From NCBI GenBank assembly GCA_037974335.1, contig CM075760.1, positions 14,812,059 to 14,876,058 of the forward strand: 64,000 nucleotides of DNA, read 5' to 3'. Each line of letters starts with the position of its first letter. Position 1 is the stretch's first letter. This document shows positions 9,614 through 20,894 of the stretch, in pieces. Position numbers and translations under genes: made by a program. Below the pieces are notes generated by a model. That model did not search any database, had not been told where the DNA came from, and was given only the letters and a program-made list of their open reading frames with translations. The stretch comes from Prionace glauca. Its lineage: Eukaryota; Chordata; Chondrichthyes; Carcharhiniformes; Carcharhinidae.

Positions 9614-10594
9614 ATGAGATTTCAACTGATCATCCAACCTGGAGAGACGCAAGGACACCAGCACCATGGAGAAACTATGGAAATGTGGGGACTGTGGGAA
9701 GGAATTCAGGTTTTCGTCACAACTGGAAATCCATCAGCGCTTCACACTGGGGAGAAGCCATTCACCTGCGCTGAGTGTGCGAAGGGATTCACTCGGCTAT
9801 CCTTCCTACAGTCCCACAAGCGAGTTCACACTGGAGAGAGACCATTCACCTGCTCTCAGTGTGGAAAGGGATTTAGTGATTCATCCTCCCTGCGGAGACA
9901 CCGGCGAGTTCACAGCGGGGAGAAACCATTCACCTGCTCTCAGTGTGGGAAGCAATTCCGTGATTCATCCCACCTGTGGAGACACCGGCGACTTCACAGC
10001 AGGGAGAGGCCGTTCACCTGCTCTGTGTGTGGGAAGGCATTCACTGATCCATCAACCCTGCAGAGACACCAGCAGGTTCATACTGGGCAGAGGCCATTTA
10101 TCTGCTCCGAGTGTGGGAAGGGATTCCCTCTCTCATCCCACCTGCTGACACACCAGAGAGTTCACACTGGGGAGAGGCCATTCACTTGCCCCGTGTGTGG
10201 GAAGGGATTCACCATGTCAGCCCACCTACTGAGACATCAGCGGGTTCACACTGGGGAGAGGCCATTCACCTGCTCTCAGTGTGGGAAGGGATTCAGTGAT
10301 TCATCCGCTCTGCAGATACACCAGCGCGTTCACACTGGGGAGAGACCATTCACCTGCTTTCAATGTGGGAAGGGATTCACTCAGTTATCTAACTTGCAGA
10401 TACACCAGCGAATCCACACTGGGGAGAGACAGTTCAGCTGCTCCCACTGTGGGAAGGCCTTCTCCCGGCTTTTCAACCTGCAGACACACCAGCGAATCCA
10501 CACTGGAGAGAAACCGTTCACCTGCTCTCAGTGTGGGAAGAGATTCAGTGATTCATCCTCCCTGCGGAAACACTGGCGAGTTCATACAGAGTAG
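9614..10594 (+). CDS. C2H2 zinc-finger gene, ten fingers, first finger out of frame
   Basis: The family's usual start, ATG at 9666 (MEKLWKCGDCGKEFRFSSQL), opens only one finger: two bases are missing after LEIHQR, so the frame is lost at about 9741. In the other frame an ATG at 9614 opens a run to 10594 that contains ten complete fingers (CAECAKGF to CSQCGKRFSDSSSLRKHWRVH) and about 45 non-finger residues before them. Ligands in all ten look intact. After the stop, one more degraded finger is readable to about 10675 ([10 protein letters not shown]). Either a ten-finger protein starts at 9614 or the gene is a recent pseudogene. The 3' flank (10.68-10.87 kb) is shared with the other paralogs. 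Confidence 0.6.
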   Translation: MRFQLIIQPGETQGHQHHGETMEMWGLWEGIQVFVTTGNPSALHTGEKPFTCAECAKGFTRLSFLQSHKRVHTGERPFTCSQCGKGFSDSSSLRRHRRVHSGEKPFTCSQCGKQFRDSSHLWRHRRLHSRERPFTCSVCGKAFTDPSTLQRHQQVHTGQRPFICSECGKGFPLSSHLLTHQRVHTGERPFTCPVCGKGFTMSAHLLRHQRVHTGERPFTCSQCGKGFSDSSALQIHQRVHTGERPFTCFQCGKGFTQLSNLQIHQRIHTGERQFSCSHCGKAFSRLFNLQTHQRIHTGEKPFTCSQCGKRFSDSSSLRKHWRVHTE

Positions 10595-11141
10595 GGGGTG
10601 ATTCATCTGCTCTCAACGTGGGAATGGAATTGTTCACTCATTCCATCTGCTGAGACACCAGCGAGTTCACAAGTGATTCCAGGGTTTGGATTCTGCTGTT
10701 ATTGTTTCTGCTCTCACTTATGTCCAGGACTGCATTTTGTTCATTCTCCCAGTTGGTCAATGGGGAGAGTCAGAAGGTTTCCTGATGCTGGACTGGCCGG
10801 ACTCACGGCTTTGATTACAGTGGGCTGATGATCTTTGAGCCTGGAAGAGCACGTTTCTTGTCTTCAAATTTCACAAGGATCACAAGAGTGAAGGCACATT
10901 GTAAGTTCAAAAGTAGTTAATTCGTAATTCTGTTTGGAACCCCACCAAAGTATGTGACATTGCCATGGAGATGGGCTGCGGTAGTTATATAGTTCTTTAG
11001 TTTAATTTATGTGGGTGTTTCTCATAGGAGAAAACGAAAATATGAGGGGCAAGTTTTCTGAGATAGGAAACTGCATCAAAAGGTATAATGGGAGACAGGC
11101 AACAGGTAATATTTCAGAGATTATTATATGTTTACAAGAGC

Positions 11142-11400
11142 GTCGACGAGTTCACACATCGATGAGTTTATACTGGGGAGAGGCCGTTCACCTGCTCTGT
11201 GTGTGGGAAGGGATTCAGTATCTCAACCACCCTGCTGAGACACCAGCGAGTTCACTCTGGGGAGAGGCCGTTCACCTGCTCTGTGTGTGGGAAGGGATTC
11301 AGTATCTCAACCACCCTGCTGAGACACCAGCGAGTTCACTCTGGGGAGAGGCCGTTCACCTGCTCTGTGTGTGAAGGGATTCAGTATCTCAACTACCATG
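11142..11400 (+). pseudogene. zinc-finger fragment, three 84-bp units
   Basis: Three head-to-tail 84-bp finger units start at 11173, 11257 and 11341. Units 1 and 2 are identical by eye; unit 3 lacks two bases and loses frame. Each encodes [21 protein letters not shown] with an HSGERPFT linker. There is no start finger and no upstream exon, so this is an orphan piece of an array. Confidence 0.75.
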
Positions 11401-11403
11401 TTG

Positions 11404-11470
11404 GAGCAGGAGCCGTGAACCAGCTGTGGGAGTGGGAGCCGTGAACCAGCTGTGGGAGCGGGAGCCGAGG
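11404..11470 (+). repeat. short tandem repeat, about 27-28 bp unit
   Basis: 'ggagccgtgaaccagctgtg' is repeated with 'ggagtg' or 'ggagcg' between copies, about 2.3 units, directly after the orphan finger units. Confidence 0.7.
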
Positions 11471-11773
11471 AGGTCATTCGGAACCATGGGTGTTCCCAAT
11501 GTTTAAATCGCTCAGCAGGAAAACAGTGAAGTCCATGCTTGGATTGAGGAGTCCATGTTTTGAGTCAATTTTGAAAACTCAAAGGAAAGTTGGGCAGTTG
11601 TTTAGCCGAAAACTAATAGAATCAATCAAATCCTCATGAAATCTTGGAACCTGGAGTATAGCTGGAATACTGAGGGGAATTAAAATGAATTCTGGGAGCT
11701 TTGACATATCTTTTGAGAGTTACAGGAACAGAATTGAATGTACGTTCAAGATATTAAGTATAAGGGTTTATAA

Positions 11774-12116
11774 GGGCGGCACGGTAGCACAGTGGTTAGC
11801 ACTGCTGCTTCACAGCTCCAGGGTCCTGGGTTCGATTCCCGGCTCGGGTCACTGCCTGTGTGGAGTTTGCACATTCTCCTCGTGTATGCGTGGGTTTTCT
11901 CCGGGTGCTCCGGTTTCCTCCCACAGTCCAAAGATGTGCGGGTTAGGTTCATTGGCTATGCTAAAATTGCCCCTTAGTGTCCTGGGATGTGTAGGTTAGA
12001 GGGATTAGCAGGTAAATGTGTAGGGATATGGGGATAGGGTCTGGGTGGGATTGTGTTCGGTGCAGACTCGATGGGCCAAAGGGCCTGTTTCTGCACTGTA
12101 GGGTTCTAAAAAAAAA
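11774..12116 (+). mobile_element. full-length tRNA-derived SINE
   Basis: The head 'gcggcacggtagcacagtgg' holds an A-box-like element and 'gggttcgattcccgg' is a B box, so the head is tRNA-derived. The body has 'gtggagtttgcacattctcc' and 'cggtttcctcccacagtcc'. The tail 'gatgggccaaagggcctgtt' ends 'ctgcactgtagggttct' followed by an A run. Other full copies lie at 27.86-28.20, 38.15-38.50 and 53.01-53.34 kb. Confidence 0.9.
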
Positions 12117-12127
12117 GTACAAAAAAG

Positions 12128-12200
12128 GAAATATGCTGCAAAATCTCAGCAGGTCTGGCAGCATCTGTAGAGAGTGAAAATAGAGTTCATGTTTGGAGTC
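12128..12200 (-). mobile_element. short retroposon tail, antisense
   Basis: 'atctcagcaggtctggcagc' and 'atctgtagagagtgaaaata' are the reverse complement of the tail seen forward at 34.84-34.98 kb. Confidence 0.55.
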
Positions 12201-13345
12201 AGAACTGAGTTTACAGCATAAATCTTTACAAAATATAATTCATTGAGCTGGTTTTTAATATTTTATATACAGTGAAGTTTGATTTTGTTTAAAAATCTGG
12301 AATCTTGTAATGGGTGTTTGGATTTCTTGTTAAATATTAATGTTCTCAACCCTAATTGTAACAACACACACAAACAAAAGAAAAAGATAAACATTATGGT
12401 CTTTGTACAAAATTAAGTATTACATTATAAGACACCCCTCTTCTAAGATCTGCAATAGTTTTTTAGCTCAAGCACTACTGAAACAATCAGCTAATAAATA
12501 AATAAAATTTGCACTAATTATCACCCTTGTAAATCAGGAAGGCTATCATCCAGCACAGAGGGTCATTTGGAATTTCTCTCATTGACCAATTGACAGGGAT
12601 TATACTCTCCAATCAACTGACGTGAATTCTTTACGTGAATTGTCCATATCAGCGCAGTTATCAATTTGAAGTTTAGCTGATCAGCTGAGATTTTCTGCAA
12701 CATTTAATCGATCACTGCTTGATTCCTTTCACAGCATCCATCTTTCAGCTGCCGTGTTCATGACCAAAATGTTCATGTGTTCACACACATCTCACAACTC
12801 ATCATTCAGAAACTCAGCTGGTGCCACAGGTTCAGCCCCAAATGCAAAGGGCAGGTTTACTGTTGGGATGTGATGGCATCCTCCAACAATTTTGAAACAT
12901 TGTACACTTTGCAGTAGTCTCTTGTATGAGTCTCGTAAACTCTTCACCATCTGCTCCTGTATCTTGAAGCAGGACTTTTAAACTGTCAAATTGTTTGTGT
13001 CGTTTTAAGACAATGTGCATCTTTCCCTTCTGATTTTTATCAAAGATATCATTATTCCTTCTCAAACAAGCCAGATTGGAAACTGTGTGTATTTTTAAAC
13101 ATTCTCTGTCAGCACATTATAATCCTGACAGCCTTATAGTGAAGGAAGAAAGTGGAACCAATTTTTACTTAGTACAGATTTATTCACAGAGTGAAATATT
13201 ACAAGTATATAATTCCCAAACCATTCCATGCTTTGTCAGTAAGTGTATCTTTATATGTGCTCATGTAAATCAATGTCCACTGTTTGTGTATACTAAACCT
13301 CAAATTATACAATTCACACCCACAGGCAGAGTATTTAAAAGGTCT
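12201..13345. other. AT-rich stretch without a gene
   Basis: No coding feature is supported. The last 300 bp ('aatcctgacagccttatagt') match 20.42-20.50 kb, so this is the shared 3' flank of two minus-strand ZNF paralogs. The remainder looks unique and AT-rich. Confidence 0.5.
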
Positions 13346-13349
13346 CTAA

Positions 13350-14690
13350 TCAGTGTGATTGCCAGTGTCTCAGCAGCTTGGATGCCTGTGAATCCTTTCC
13401 TACACTCGGAGCAGGTGAACAGCCTCTCTCCTCTGTGTGAACTTGCTTGTGCTTCCACAGGTTGGAAGGATCAGCAAATCCCTTCCCACGTTCAGCGCAG
13501 GTGAATGGCTTCTCCCCGGTGTGAACTCGCTGGTGTTTCCAGAGGCTGGAGGAATGAATGAATCCCTTCCCACACTCAGTGCAGGTGAACAGGCTCTCCA
13601 GAGTGAATTTGCTGGTGTTTCTGCAGACTGATGGACCTAGTAAACCCCTTCCCACACACAGAGCAGGGGAATGGCTTCTCCCCAGTGTGAACAGCCTGAT
13701 GGTTCTGCAGGGTAGATGATGCACTGAATCCCTTCCCACACACGGTGCAGGTGAAAGGTCTCTCCCCTGTGTGAACTCGTTGATGCATCAGCAGATGGGA
13801 TGACCGAGTGAATCCCTTCCCACAGTCAGAGCTGGTGAATGGTCTTTCCCCATGTGAACTCGCTCGTGCTTTCGCAGGGTGGATGAATCTCTGAATCTTC
13901 TCCCACACACAGAGCAGGGGAATGGCCTCTCTCCAGTGTGAACTGCCTGGTGTCGCAGCAGGGCAGATAACTGAGTAAATCCCTTCCCACACACGGAGCA
14001 GGGGAATGGCCTCTCCCCAGTATGAACTGTCTGGTGGTTCTGCAAGGTAGATGATGCACTGAATCCCTTCCCACACACGGTGCAGGTGAAAGATCTCTCC
14101 CCTGTGTGGATTTGTTGGTGCATCAGCAGGTGGGATGACCGAGTGAATCCTTTCCCACAGTCAGAGCAGGTGAATGGCCTCTCCCCAGTGTGAACTCGCT
14201 CATGCTTCCGCAGGGTGGATGAATCTCTGAATCTCTTCCTACACACACAGCAGGAGAAAGGCCTCTCTCCAGTGTGAACTTGCTTGTGTTTCCGCAGACT
14301 GGATGAATCACTGAATCTCTTCTCACACACAGAGCAGGAGAAAGGCCTCTCCCCAGTGTGAACCCGCTTGTGTGTCAGAAAGTTGGATAAATGAGCGAAT
14401 CTCTTCCCACAATCGGAGCAGGTGAATGGCCTCTCTCCAGTGTGAATCCGCCAATGAATCTCTAGCACTGATAAGGATTTGAATCCCTTGCCACAGTCAG
14501 AACAGGTGAACGGCCTCTCCTCACTGTGGACCCGTTTGTGTTTCAATAAGTTGGATGAATTACTGAATCCCCTCCCACATTTGAAACAGGTGAATGGTTT
14601 CTCCCCTGTGTGACTGCGTCGATGAATCTCCAGCTCTGATGGGTATCTGAATTTCTTCCCACAGTCCCCACATTTCCATGGTGTCTCCAT
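13350..14690 (-). pseudogene. C2H2 zinc-finger gene, about sixteen fingers in broken frames
   Basis: From the ATG at 14690 (METPWKCGDCGKKFRYPSEL) ten fingers read through to 13851, where a linker lesion ends the frame. Three more fingers continue in a second frame (13576-13850), beginning with one whose first Cys pair is altered (TSSDCGKGF). About three continue in a further frame to 13350, one with CAERGKGF in place of CAECGKGF. The finger run TRSSHLLMH / SASSTLQNH occurs twice (about 13.72-13.80 and 14.03-14.15 kb), which marks an internal block duplication. A ten-finger product remains possible; the 3' third is decayed. Confidence 0.75.
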
Positions 14691-14960
14691 GATGCAGGTG
14701 TCCTTGTCTCTCTCCAGGTTCGATGATCAGTTGAAGTCTCGTCCACACACACAACGCGTGTACTGTTTCTCCTCACTGTGAATGGTGTGATATTTTTTCA
14801 GGCTGTGTAACTGGTTAAAGCTCTTTCCACAGTCAGTTCACTGAAGCACTCACTCGGCTGTGTGTGTGCGTCTTGGTGCTTTTCCAGTTACGCTGTTGCT
14901 TAAAATCTTTTGGGATGTATGTCTGCAAATCGTCTCCAAATATCCTGTAAAAGCAGTTCA
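14691..14960 (-). other. 5' UTR and upstream exon of the 14.7 kb ZNF gene
   Basis: Read in reverse, this holds the family's vestigial finger (HSLKKYHTIH, CVDETST frame) and upstream the acceptor flank with 'aatatcctgtaaaa' at about 14.94 kb. Confidence 0.55.
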
Positions 14961-15224
14961 TGAAAGTTGTCACTTTGTGCAGAATAGAAATTCAAAACCA
15001 AAAATTCTAGTTTCTATAGAATCTTCTTTCCTCTATAATTCCTCAAAAATCCACCCAGACACATTGGCCAAAATTTTACTGGCACATTTGCCCCAGAATT
15101 AGGGCAGGTAAGGTGTGCAGCATGGCATTCTCTTACGGGGTCATATGAGCTTCGGGCTGTGTGCCGGTAAAATTCCAGCAATTTTTGCCATTTTCACTCT
15201 GCTGTCCAAATATCAAACAGTTAC

Positions 15225-15345
15225 AAGAACATAAGAACTAGAAGCAGAAGTACAGCACCAGACCTCCCGAGCTGCTCTGCATTCAATAAGATCATAGTTG
15301 ATCTTTTCATGGACCTTGCTCCACTTACCTCATCAAAACACTTAA
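15225..15345 (-). mobile_element. CR1 3' tail, antisense
   Basis: 'agaacataagaactagaagc' and 'attcaataagatcatagttg' are the reverse of the CR1 3' end seen at 31.50, 17.47 and 52.48 kb. Confidence 0.7.
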
Positions 15346-15454
15346 TTCCTTTACTGTTTTAAAAAATATATAGTGAAGGAGTGATTTGTTCTAATTGACA
15401 GCTTCAAAGAAACCTGAAATTCTTAACACGCAGTAGTATATATCATGTGAATAT

Positions 15455-15785
15455 ATATAACTGGGTTAAAGTCCAACAGGTTTGTTTGTATCATGAGCTT
15501 TTGGAGTGCTGCTTCTTCATCAGATAAGACATCTGTTGAAGGAGCAGCGCTCCGAAAACTGGTGATTCCAAATGAACCTGTTGGACTTTAATCTTGTGTT
15601 GTGTTTTGAAATGAACCTGTTGGACTTTAATCTGGTGTTGTGAGACTTCTTACTGTGCCTATCCCAGTCCAACACCAGCACCTCCACATTATGGATTCCA
15701 TATGAATCTATTAGACTTTAATCTGGTGTGGTGAGACGTCTTACCGTGCTCACCCCGGTACAACACCAGCATCTCCACATCATGT
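15455..15785. mobile_element. cluster of Penelope-type tails, inverted then tandem
   Basis: 15455-15530 is the tail in reverse ('ggttaaagtccaacaggttt', 'cttcttcatcagata'). 15536-15785 holds three forward copies, each with 'ttggactttaatct' or a close variant, two of them ending 'ccagcacctccacatta' or 'ccagcatctccacatca'. This fold-back plus tandem arrangement resembles copies at 0.3, 35.0 and 50.5 kb. Confidence 0.7.
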
Positions 15786-15849
15786 ACATAACTGGATGAA
15801 AAATGTGTGTTCTACCGTACTCTATTTCTTAATTAGCAGTATAGTAGCA

Positions 15850-16080
15850 GGGTATTTGAGGAAGAATATTATTTAGAAAGTGAATAGTCATAATCTGCCT
15901 CTCTGCCTATGAAGATTGTGGAAGTAGTGGTCACTTATTTCAAAACGGAACGGGTGGGTATGTGAAACAAATAAACTTCCACAAGTACAGTTATTTAGGG
16001 AGAAATGGAGCTGACTAGATTGTTTGATGAAGGATTGGGAAGGACTGGAACTGTTGAATGATCTCTTCTATTTTGCAAGG
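15850..16080 (+). mobile_element. decayed LINE 3' fragment
   Basis: The order 'gaggaagaatattatttaga', 'gcctatgaagattgtggaag' matches the CR1-like fragment at 4.91-5.00 kb, but it is more diverged. Confidence is limited. Confidence 0.4.
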
Positions 16081-16544
16081 ACCCCAAAGATATACAGTAC
16101 TATATTAAAGTGTAGAAATAACAGTAAACATTTTACAGAACCATAAATAATGTCTGATATGTACCGCAACAACACCAGGTATACCTGTGTGCTATATTAA
16201 TTTACTGTCCCCTTGAAGGTTAGCCATCCACTGGGAAAACCACCTCTTTAATTGTGAACATTCGGAAAGAGACCATCCCAGTAGCCAGACAAATAAATGT
16301 GTCAAGCTGAAGGAGCAAAGGATACCAATGTGTTCAAGACGGAGATAGACCTGGGCCAATCTTTCCAGAGTCTGCAGCCTCCCTGGATTCACTTCCTTTC
16401 CCTGCAGTTGCTGCAAGTCCCCAATTTCCCCATAATGAGAAAAGAAATGTAAAGTGTTTTACTCACAGATATTGGACTGAGGAGAAATTTGTGATGTGTG
16501 AGGCTGAATCTGAAGAGAGAGAGAAGCAGCCACTTGACCAGCTC

Positions 16545-17205
16545 CACATTCAGACAACACGGGGTGATCCCGCACTCTGATTGGCTGGATGATCAGAGTC
16601 CTTCCGGTCCTCCAGCTCTTCCCATTGGTCAATGAAGACAACGAGGAAGCGGAACCAGAGCCCACGTGGGGGCGGAGACTCTTTGACCTCCGGCCGCGCG
16701 GGGCTTTTGTCCAAACCGCAATGTTGTCTTTTTGCTCCAATGGGAGACTGAGCGTTTGAATCAGCCAACAGGAATCAGTCTGCTCTGCCATGACATCTCG
16801 GGGTTCCAGTGCGCAGGCCCGGGCGCGCGGACCCGGGAGCCCCGCCCCCACCCATTGTTCCCCTCTGCCCCTCCTCGAGCCAAGGTTTCCAGACAAGCGG
16901 CTGGCGGCTCCGGCCAGAGCGAGAAGCCGCTCGGTGATCTCCCCCTCCCCCCTCCGGCTGCTCCAAAAAGACATCGAGAGCCACCGCTGGCGGCAGCCGC
17001 ACTGCGCCTGCTCCGGACAGCTCGGCTCAGCAGCGCTCTCTGCGCCTGCGTGCTGGGCTGCCAGCTGAGGGAGTGGGGGAGGGGACTTTGCAAAATCTCT
17101 TCCCATCATTTTCTCCAAGTCCCGCAGTTTGATTTGAAACAGCACAGCTTCTGTTTTTAGCTTCACACAGACTCAAACTTCCTCCTCCAGCTCATATTTG
17201 TGAGT
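16545..17205 (+). promoter_or_regulatory. CpG-rich promoter and exon 1 of the 18.8 kb ZNF gene
   Basis: A long GC-rich block contains several CCAAT boxes in both senses ('ctctgattggctgg', 'ttcccattggtcaatg', 'gctccaatggg'), 'gcgcaggcccgggcgcgcgg' and 'actgcgcctg'. It shares a core with 7.26-7.44 kb. The non-coding exon ends in the donor 'tttgtgagtaaaat' (GT at 17200-17201), pointing to the plus-strand ZNF at 18.75 kb, about 1.5 kb downstream. Confidence 0.7.
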
Positions 17206-17464
17206 AAAATACTTTCTTTCTCCCCCTGGAAATACAGAGAGTTGTGGAACTCTTGAACTGAAATTAGAGCCAAATATACTGAGGGGGGAAAATGTTTGTG
17301 ATTTTGTGAAACCTGTTTTTATTGTCTGAGCTTTTTAAAAGTCAAATTTATCCTGTCTATTCAAATACTGTTTGTCTGCTAATGCATGATTCATTGACGT
17401 TGATTTTAATTTGATTATTGCAACATTTATTAAAAGGTGGAATCTTTCCCTTTGCTTTATTCAT

Positions 17465-18065
17465 AAGAACAACATAAGGACATAAGAAATAGGAGCAGGA
17501 GAAGGCCATCCAGCCCTTCGAGCCTGCCCCGCCATTCAATAAGATCATGGCTGATCTGTCGTGGCTCAGTTCCACTTTCCCGCCCTCTCCCCATAACCCT
17601 TAATCCCCTCTCTTATCAGAAACCCATCAACCCTCATCTTAAAAATATTTAGCGAGGCAGCCTCCACCACTTCAATGGGCAGAGAATTCCAGAGATTCAC
17701 CACCCTTTGAGTGAAGAAGTTCCTCCTCAACTCCGTTCTAAACCACCCCCCCCCTTATCTTGAGGCTGTGCCCCCTAGTCCTACTATCCTTTCTGAGCGG
17801 GAAGGGTCTTGCCACCTCTATCCTATCCATCTCATTCATCATCTTATACGTCTCAATGAGATCTCCCCTCATTCTTTTAAACTCTAACGAGTACAAGCCT
17901 AATTTATTCAGCCTCTCCTCATAGCTCAACCCCCTCAACTCCGGCATCAGCCTAGTAAACCTCCTCTGCACTCCCTCCAAGGCCAAAATATCCTTGCGTA
18001 AGTACGGCGCCCAAAACTGCACACAGTACTCCAGCTGCGGTCTCCATTCCATTGGATTTGTCTGG
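17465..18065 (-). mobile_element. CR1 LINE 3' region, antisense
   Basis: The order in reverse is: ORF2 C-terminus (LEYCVQFWAPYLRKDILALE, then RRFTRLMPELRGLSYEERLN, up to about 18.03 kb), then the 3' tail ('aataggagcaggagaaggcc' at about 17.49 kb). It is 5'-truncated. Confidence 0.85.
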
Positions 18066-18439
18066 GAATTTATTAATTTTAAGGTTATTGTACTCATAGG
18101 GATCATAACAACATTGATACATCTACAATTGTTATGCAAAATCAGCTCTTATTCGTTGAAACTCTGAGAGAATAGAGGCCCAATTTTGTCATAGGAAACT
18201 CTCACCCTTCCAGGAATTTGTCGAATGAACCTTTGCTCTACTCTCTTTCTTGCAATTGTATCCTTCCTTTAGTAAGGAGACAAAGCCTCCACACAATACT
18301 CCAGGTAATGCAGGAGAGCGTGGGACAGTTATTTACAGCTTTTGGGGAACAAAATAGAAAATAAAGATTCATAGAAATTAACAGCTACCAATTGTAGATT
18401 CTGTCCTTAACTGACAATGATGAAATTTGTAAGCCTCTT

Positions 18440-18752
18440 TTACAGGATCTTCAAAGGGGGAGGATTTGCAGACACAAAATTCAAATCAAGCATCAAGTGA
18501 AGAATTGATAAAGTCACTTGATTATCAGGATGTGAATATCATTAGCCCTTGAATCTACAAGGAGAAATGTTTTTTTGTTCTGTCTGCTTCAGAAAGTTTT
18601 GAACATCAGTGTGACTGGAAAAGCAGCAGGACTCAAACACCTGAGTGAGAATGTTCCAGTGACAGTTTCATAGCTTGAGAGACCATCACCATTTACAACA
18701 GGAAGAGATTGTACAGATGCTTTGTGTGGCTGGAGACAGGGATACCCGCGCC
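18440..18752 (+). other. upstream exon and vestigial finger of the 18.8 kb ZNF gene
   Basis: The acceptor 'cctcttttacag' at about 18434-18445 is followed by an acidic-exon remnant and CSVC-like remnants. The vestigial finger before the ATG is more eroded here than in the paralogs. Confidence 0.5.
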
Positions 18753-19510
18753 ATGGAGAAACTGTGGAAATGTGGGGACTGTGGGAAGGGATTCAAATCC
18801 CCGTCTCAGCTGGAAATTCATCGACGCAGTCACACTGGGGAGAGGCCGTTCACCTGCTCTCAGTGTGGGAAGGGATTCACTCATTCATCCCACCTGCTGA
18901 GACACCAGTGGGTTCACACCAAGGAGAGGCCATTCACCTGCTCCGAGTGTGGGAAGACATTCACTACTTCGTCTGATCCGATGATGCACCAGCGAATTCA
19001 CACCGGGGAAAGGCCATTCACTTGCTCTGAGTGTGAGATGGGATTCAGTCAGTTATCTCACTTGCAGGCACACCAGCGAGTTCACACTGGGGAGAAGCCC
19101 TTCACCTGCTCTGATTGTGGAAAGGGATTCTCTCACTCCTCCAACCTGCGGATACACCAACGCGTTCACACTGGGAAGAAGCCGTTCACCTGTACTGAGT
19201 GTGGGAAGGGATTCATTGACTCATCAAGTCTTCGGATACACCAACGGGTCACACCAAAGAGAGGCCGTTTACCTGCTCCGAGTGTGGGAAGGGATTCAGT
19301 CGACCATCCTTCCTGAAGGCACACCAGCGGATTCACACTGGGGAGTGGCCACCCACCTGCTGTGAGTGTGGGAAAGCATTCATTGATTCATCCAGCCTGC
19401 AGATACACCAGCGCCTTCACACTGTGGAGAGGACACTCACCTGCTCTGAGTGTGGGAAGAGATTCAGTCGGCCAATCTACTTGCGCAATCACCAGCGAGT
19501 TCACAAGTGA
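18753..19510 (+). pseudogene. C2H2 zinc-finger gene, six fingers then frameshift, three more
   Basis: From the ATG at 18753 (MEKLWKCGDCGKGFKSPSQL) six fingers read cleanly, ending SLRIHQRV. One base is then missing in the linker (about 19245) and the reading frame ends at 19316. In another frame three further fingers are intact, up to HQRVHK and a stop at 19508-19510 ([60 protein letters not shown]). Removing that lesion would give nine fingers, as in the 1.3 kb gene. The promoter at 16.6 kb is intact, so the six-finger form may still be expressed. Confidence 0.75.
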
Positions 19511-19754
19511 TGATAGGAATTGGATCCTGCTGCTGTTAATCACACCCAGGACTGAACCGTGTTCATTCTGACAGTGGGTGAAGTGGGAGAGTTAGGTTTC
19601 TCTCTGCTGGATTGGTCTTTCTCATGATAATGACTAAAATTGAAAGACTTATGCTATGTCCATAGTCCGGGTTTTTAATATTATTTTGCTTTATAAATGT
19701 TGTTCTCGTTTAAAAATGTGGAATCTTGTGGCGCAATTCTTTGTTAATCACTGG

Positions 19755-19870
19755 GATTACTGGCTTGGGTCACTGTTTCTGTGGAGTTTGCATATTCTCC
19801 CCATGTCTGTGCGGGTTTCCTCTGGGTGCTCTGCTTTTCTCCCACATTCTGATAGACGTACATTGACCCA
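19755..19870 (+). mobile_element. SINE body fragment
   Basis: 'gtggagtttgcatattctcc' followed by 'gtgcgggtttcctctgggtg' is the SINE body without head or tail. Confidence 0.7.
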
Positions 19871-20029
19871 AACAAGCACCGGACTGTGATTACCAGGGGA
19901 ATTTCATGGTAATTGTTCCCCCGTCATTCCTGAGATTCATTCACCTATTAGTACGTTTCCAATCCTGTCCTTTCTGTGATATCCAGATCTGTTAAATATA
20001 CTTACACTCTCATTTCAAAACTTGACAAA

Positions 20030-20590
20030 GTCAGACTATGCTCCATAGGCACCCATCAGATCATCTTTCTTGTAAATCTCATCAATGAAACCAAATAAAA
20101 GGTCCAAATCTTGATCACTATACTACTGGTCAATTTCCAGCTCTGAAAATGTTTTGCTGCCAAGTTTCCTTTCGTTAGGAAGTGACAATGCCAAGGCCAG
20201 ACCTTGTTTCCTCTTTGTTAGGGATGTAACCCATGTCCACATCTCCATTCTTCCACTGATTGTATGATTCAGACTCTGAGAACATCGGCGGGTAATCAGA
20301 CCCTGACAATTCACATTCACTTTCATTTCTCACAAAAGCTGCCGGGATTGTAAACTTCTGTCTGAAATATACATTTCTTCGGTTTCCAAACTTCACCAAT
20401 CGGTCAAACATTTTCTGTTACCAGGTTATAATCCTGACAGCCTTATGGTGAAGGAAGAAACTGGAGCCAATCTTTACTTGGAATACATTTAACTCCCAAC
20501 TCTTTATACATACTTTCTTCATAAACACTCATATAATTATTCGATCAAAGCCCTCTGTCTGTACATTCTTAAACTCAATTGATTAATTAA
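20030..20590. other. shared 3' flank of minus-strand ZNF relic
   Basis: No gene is visible. 'aatcctgacagccttatggt' and the following 'gaaggaagaaactggagcc' match 13.12-13.16 kb, so this flank was duplicated together with the finger relic at 20.9-21.3 kb. Confidence 0.5.
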
Positions 20591-20604
20591 CACACAGTCA
20601 GGGC

Positions 20605-20880
20605 AGGAATCCGGGTTCAATTCTAGCCTCGGGTGATTGTCTGTGTGAAGTTTGCATGTTCTCCTCATGTCTGTGCGGGTTTCCTCTGGATGCTGCAGTT
20701 TCCTCCCACCTTCTAAAGATGTGCAGGTTAGGTTGTCTGGCCATGCTAAATTGCCCCTTAGCGTCAGGGGGATTAGCAGGGTAAATGTGTAAGTTTACTG
20801 GAGTGGGGCCTGGTTGGGATTGTGGTCGGTGCAGACTCAATGGGCCGAGTGATCTTCTGCACTGTAGGAATTCTGTGATT
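20605..20880 (+). mobile_element. tRNA-derived SINE, head-truncated
   Basis: It starts within the B box region ('gggttcaattctagcctcgg') and runs through body and tail to 'ctgcactgtaggaattctgt'. Confidence 0.8.
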
Positions 20881-20894
20881 ACAAAGAAAAAGTC

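Noticed and set aside
11774-11999. Protein frame 'GGTVAQWLALLLHSSRVLGSIPGSGH', seen at four places
   Set aside because: It is a translation of the tRNA-derived SINE head; not a gene.
16459-17166. 235-codon minus frame in the GC-rich block
   Set aside because: Open frames are expected in CpG islands. The block matches a second ZNF promoter and has a splice donor on the plus strand.
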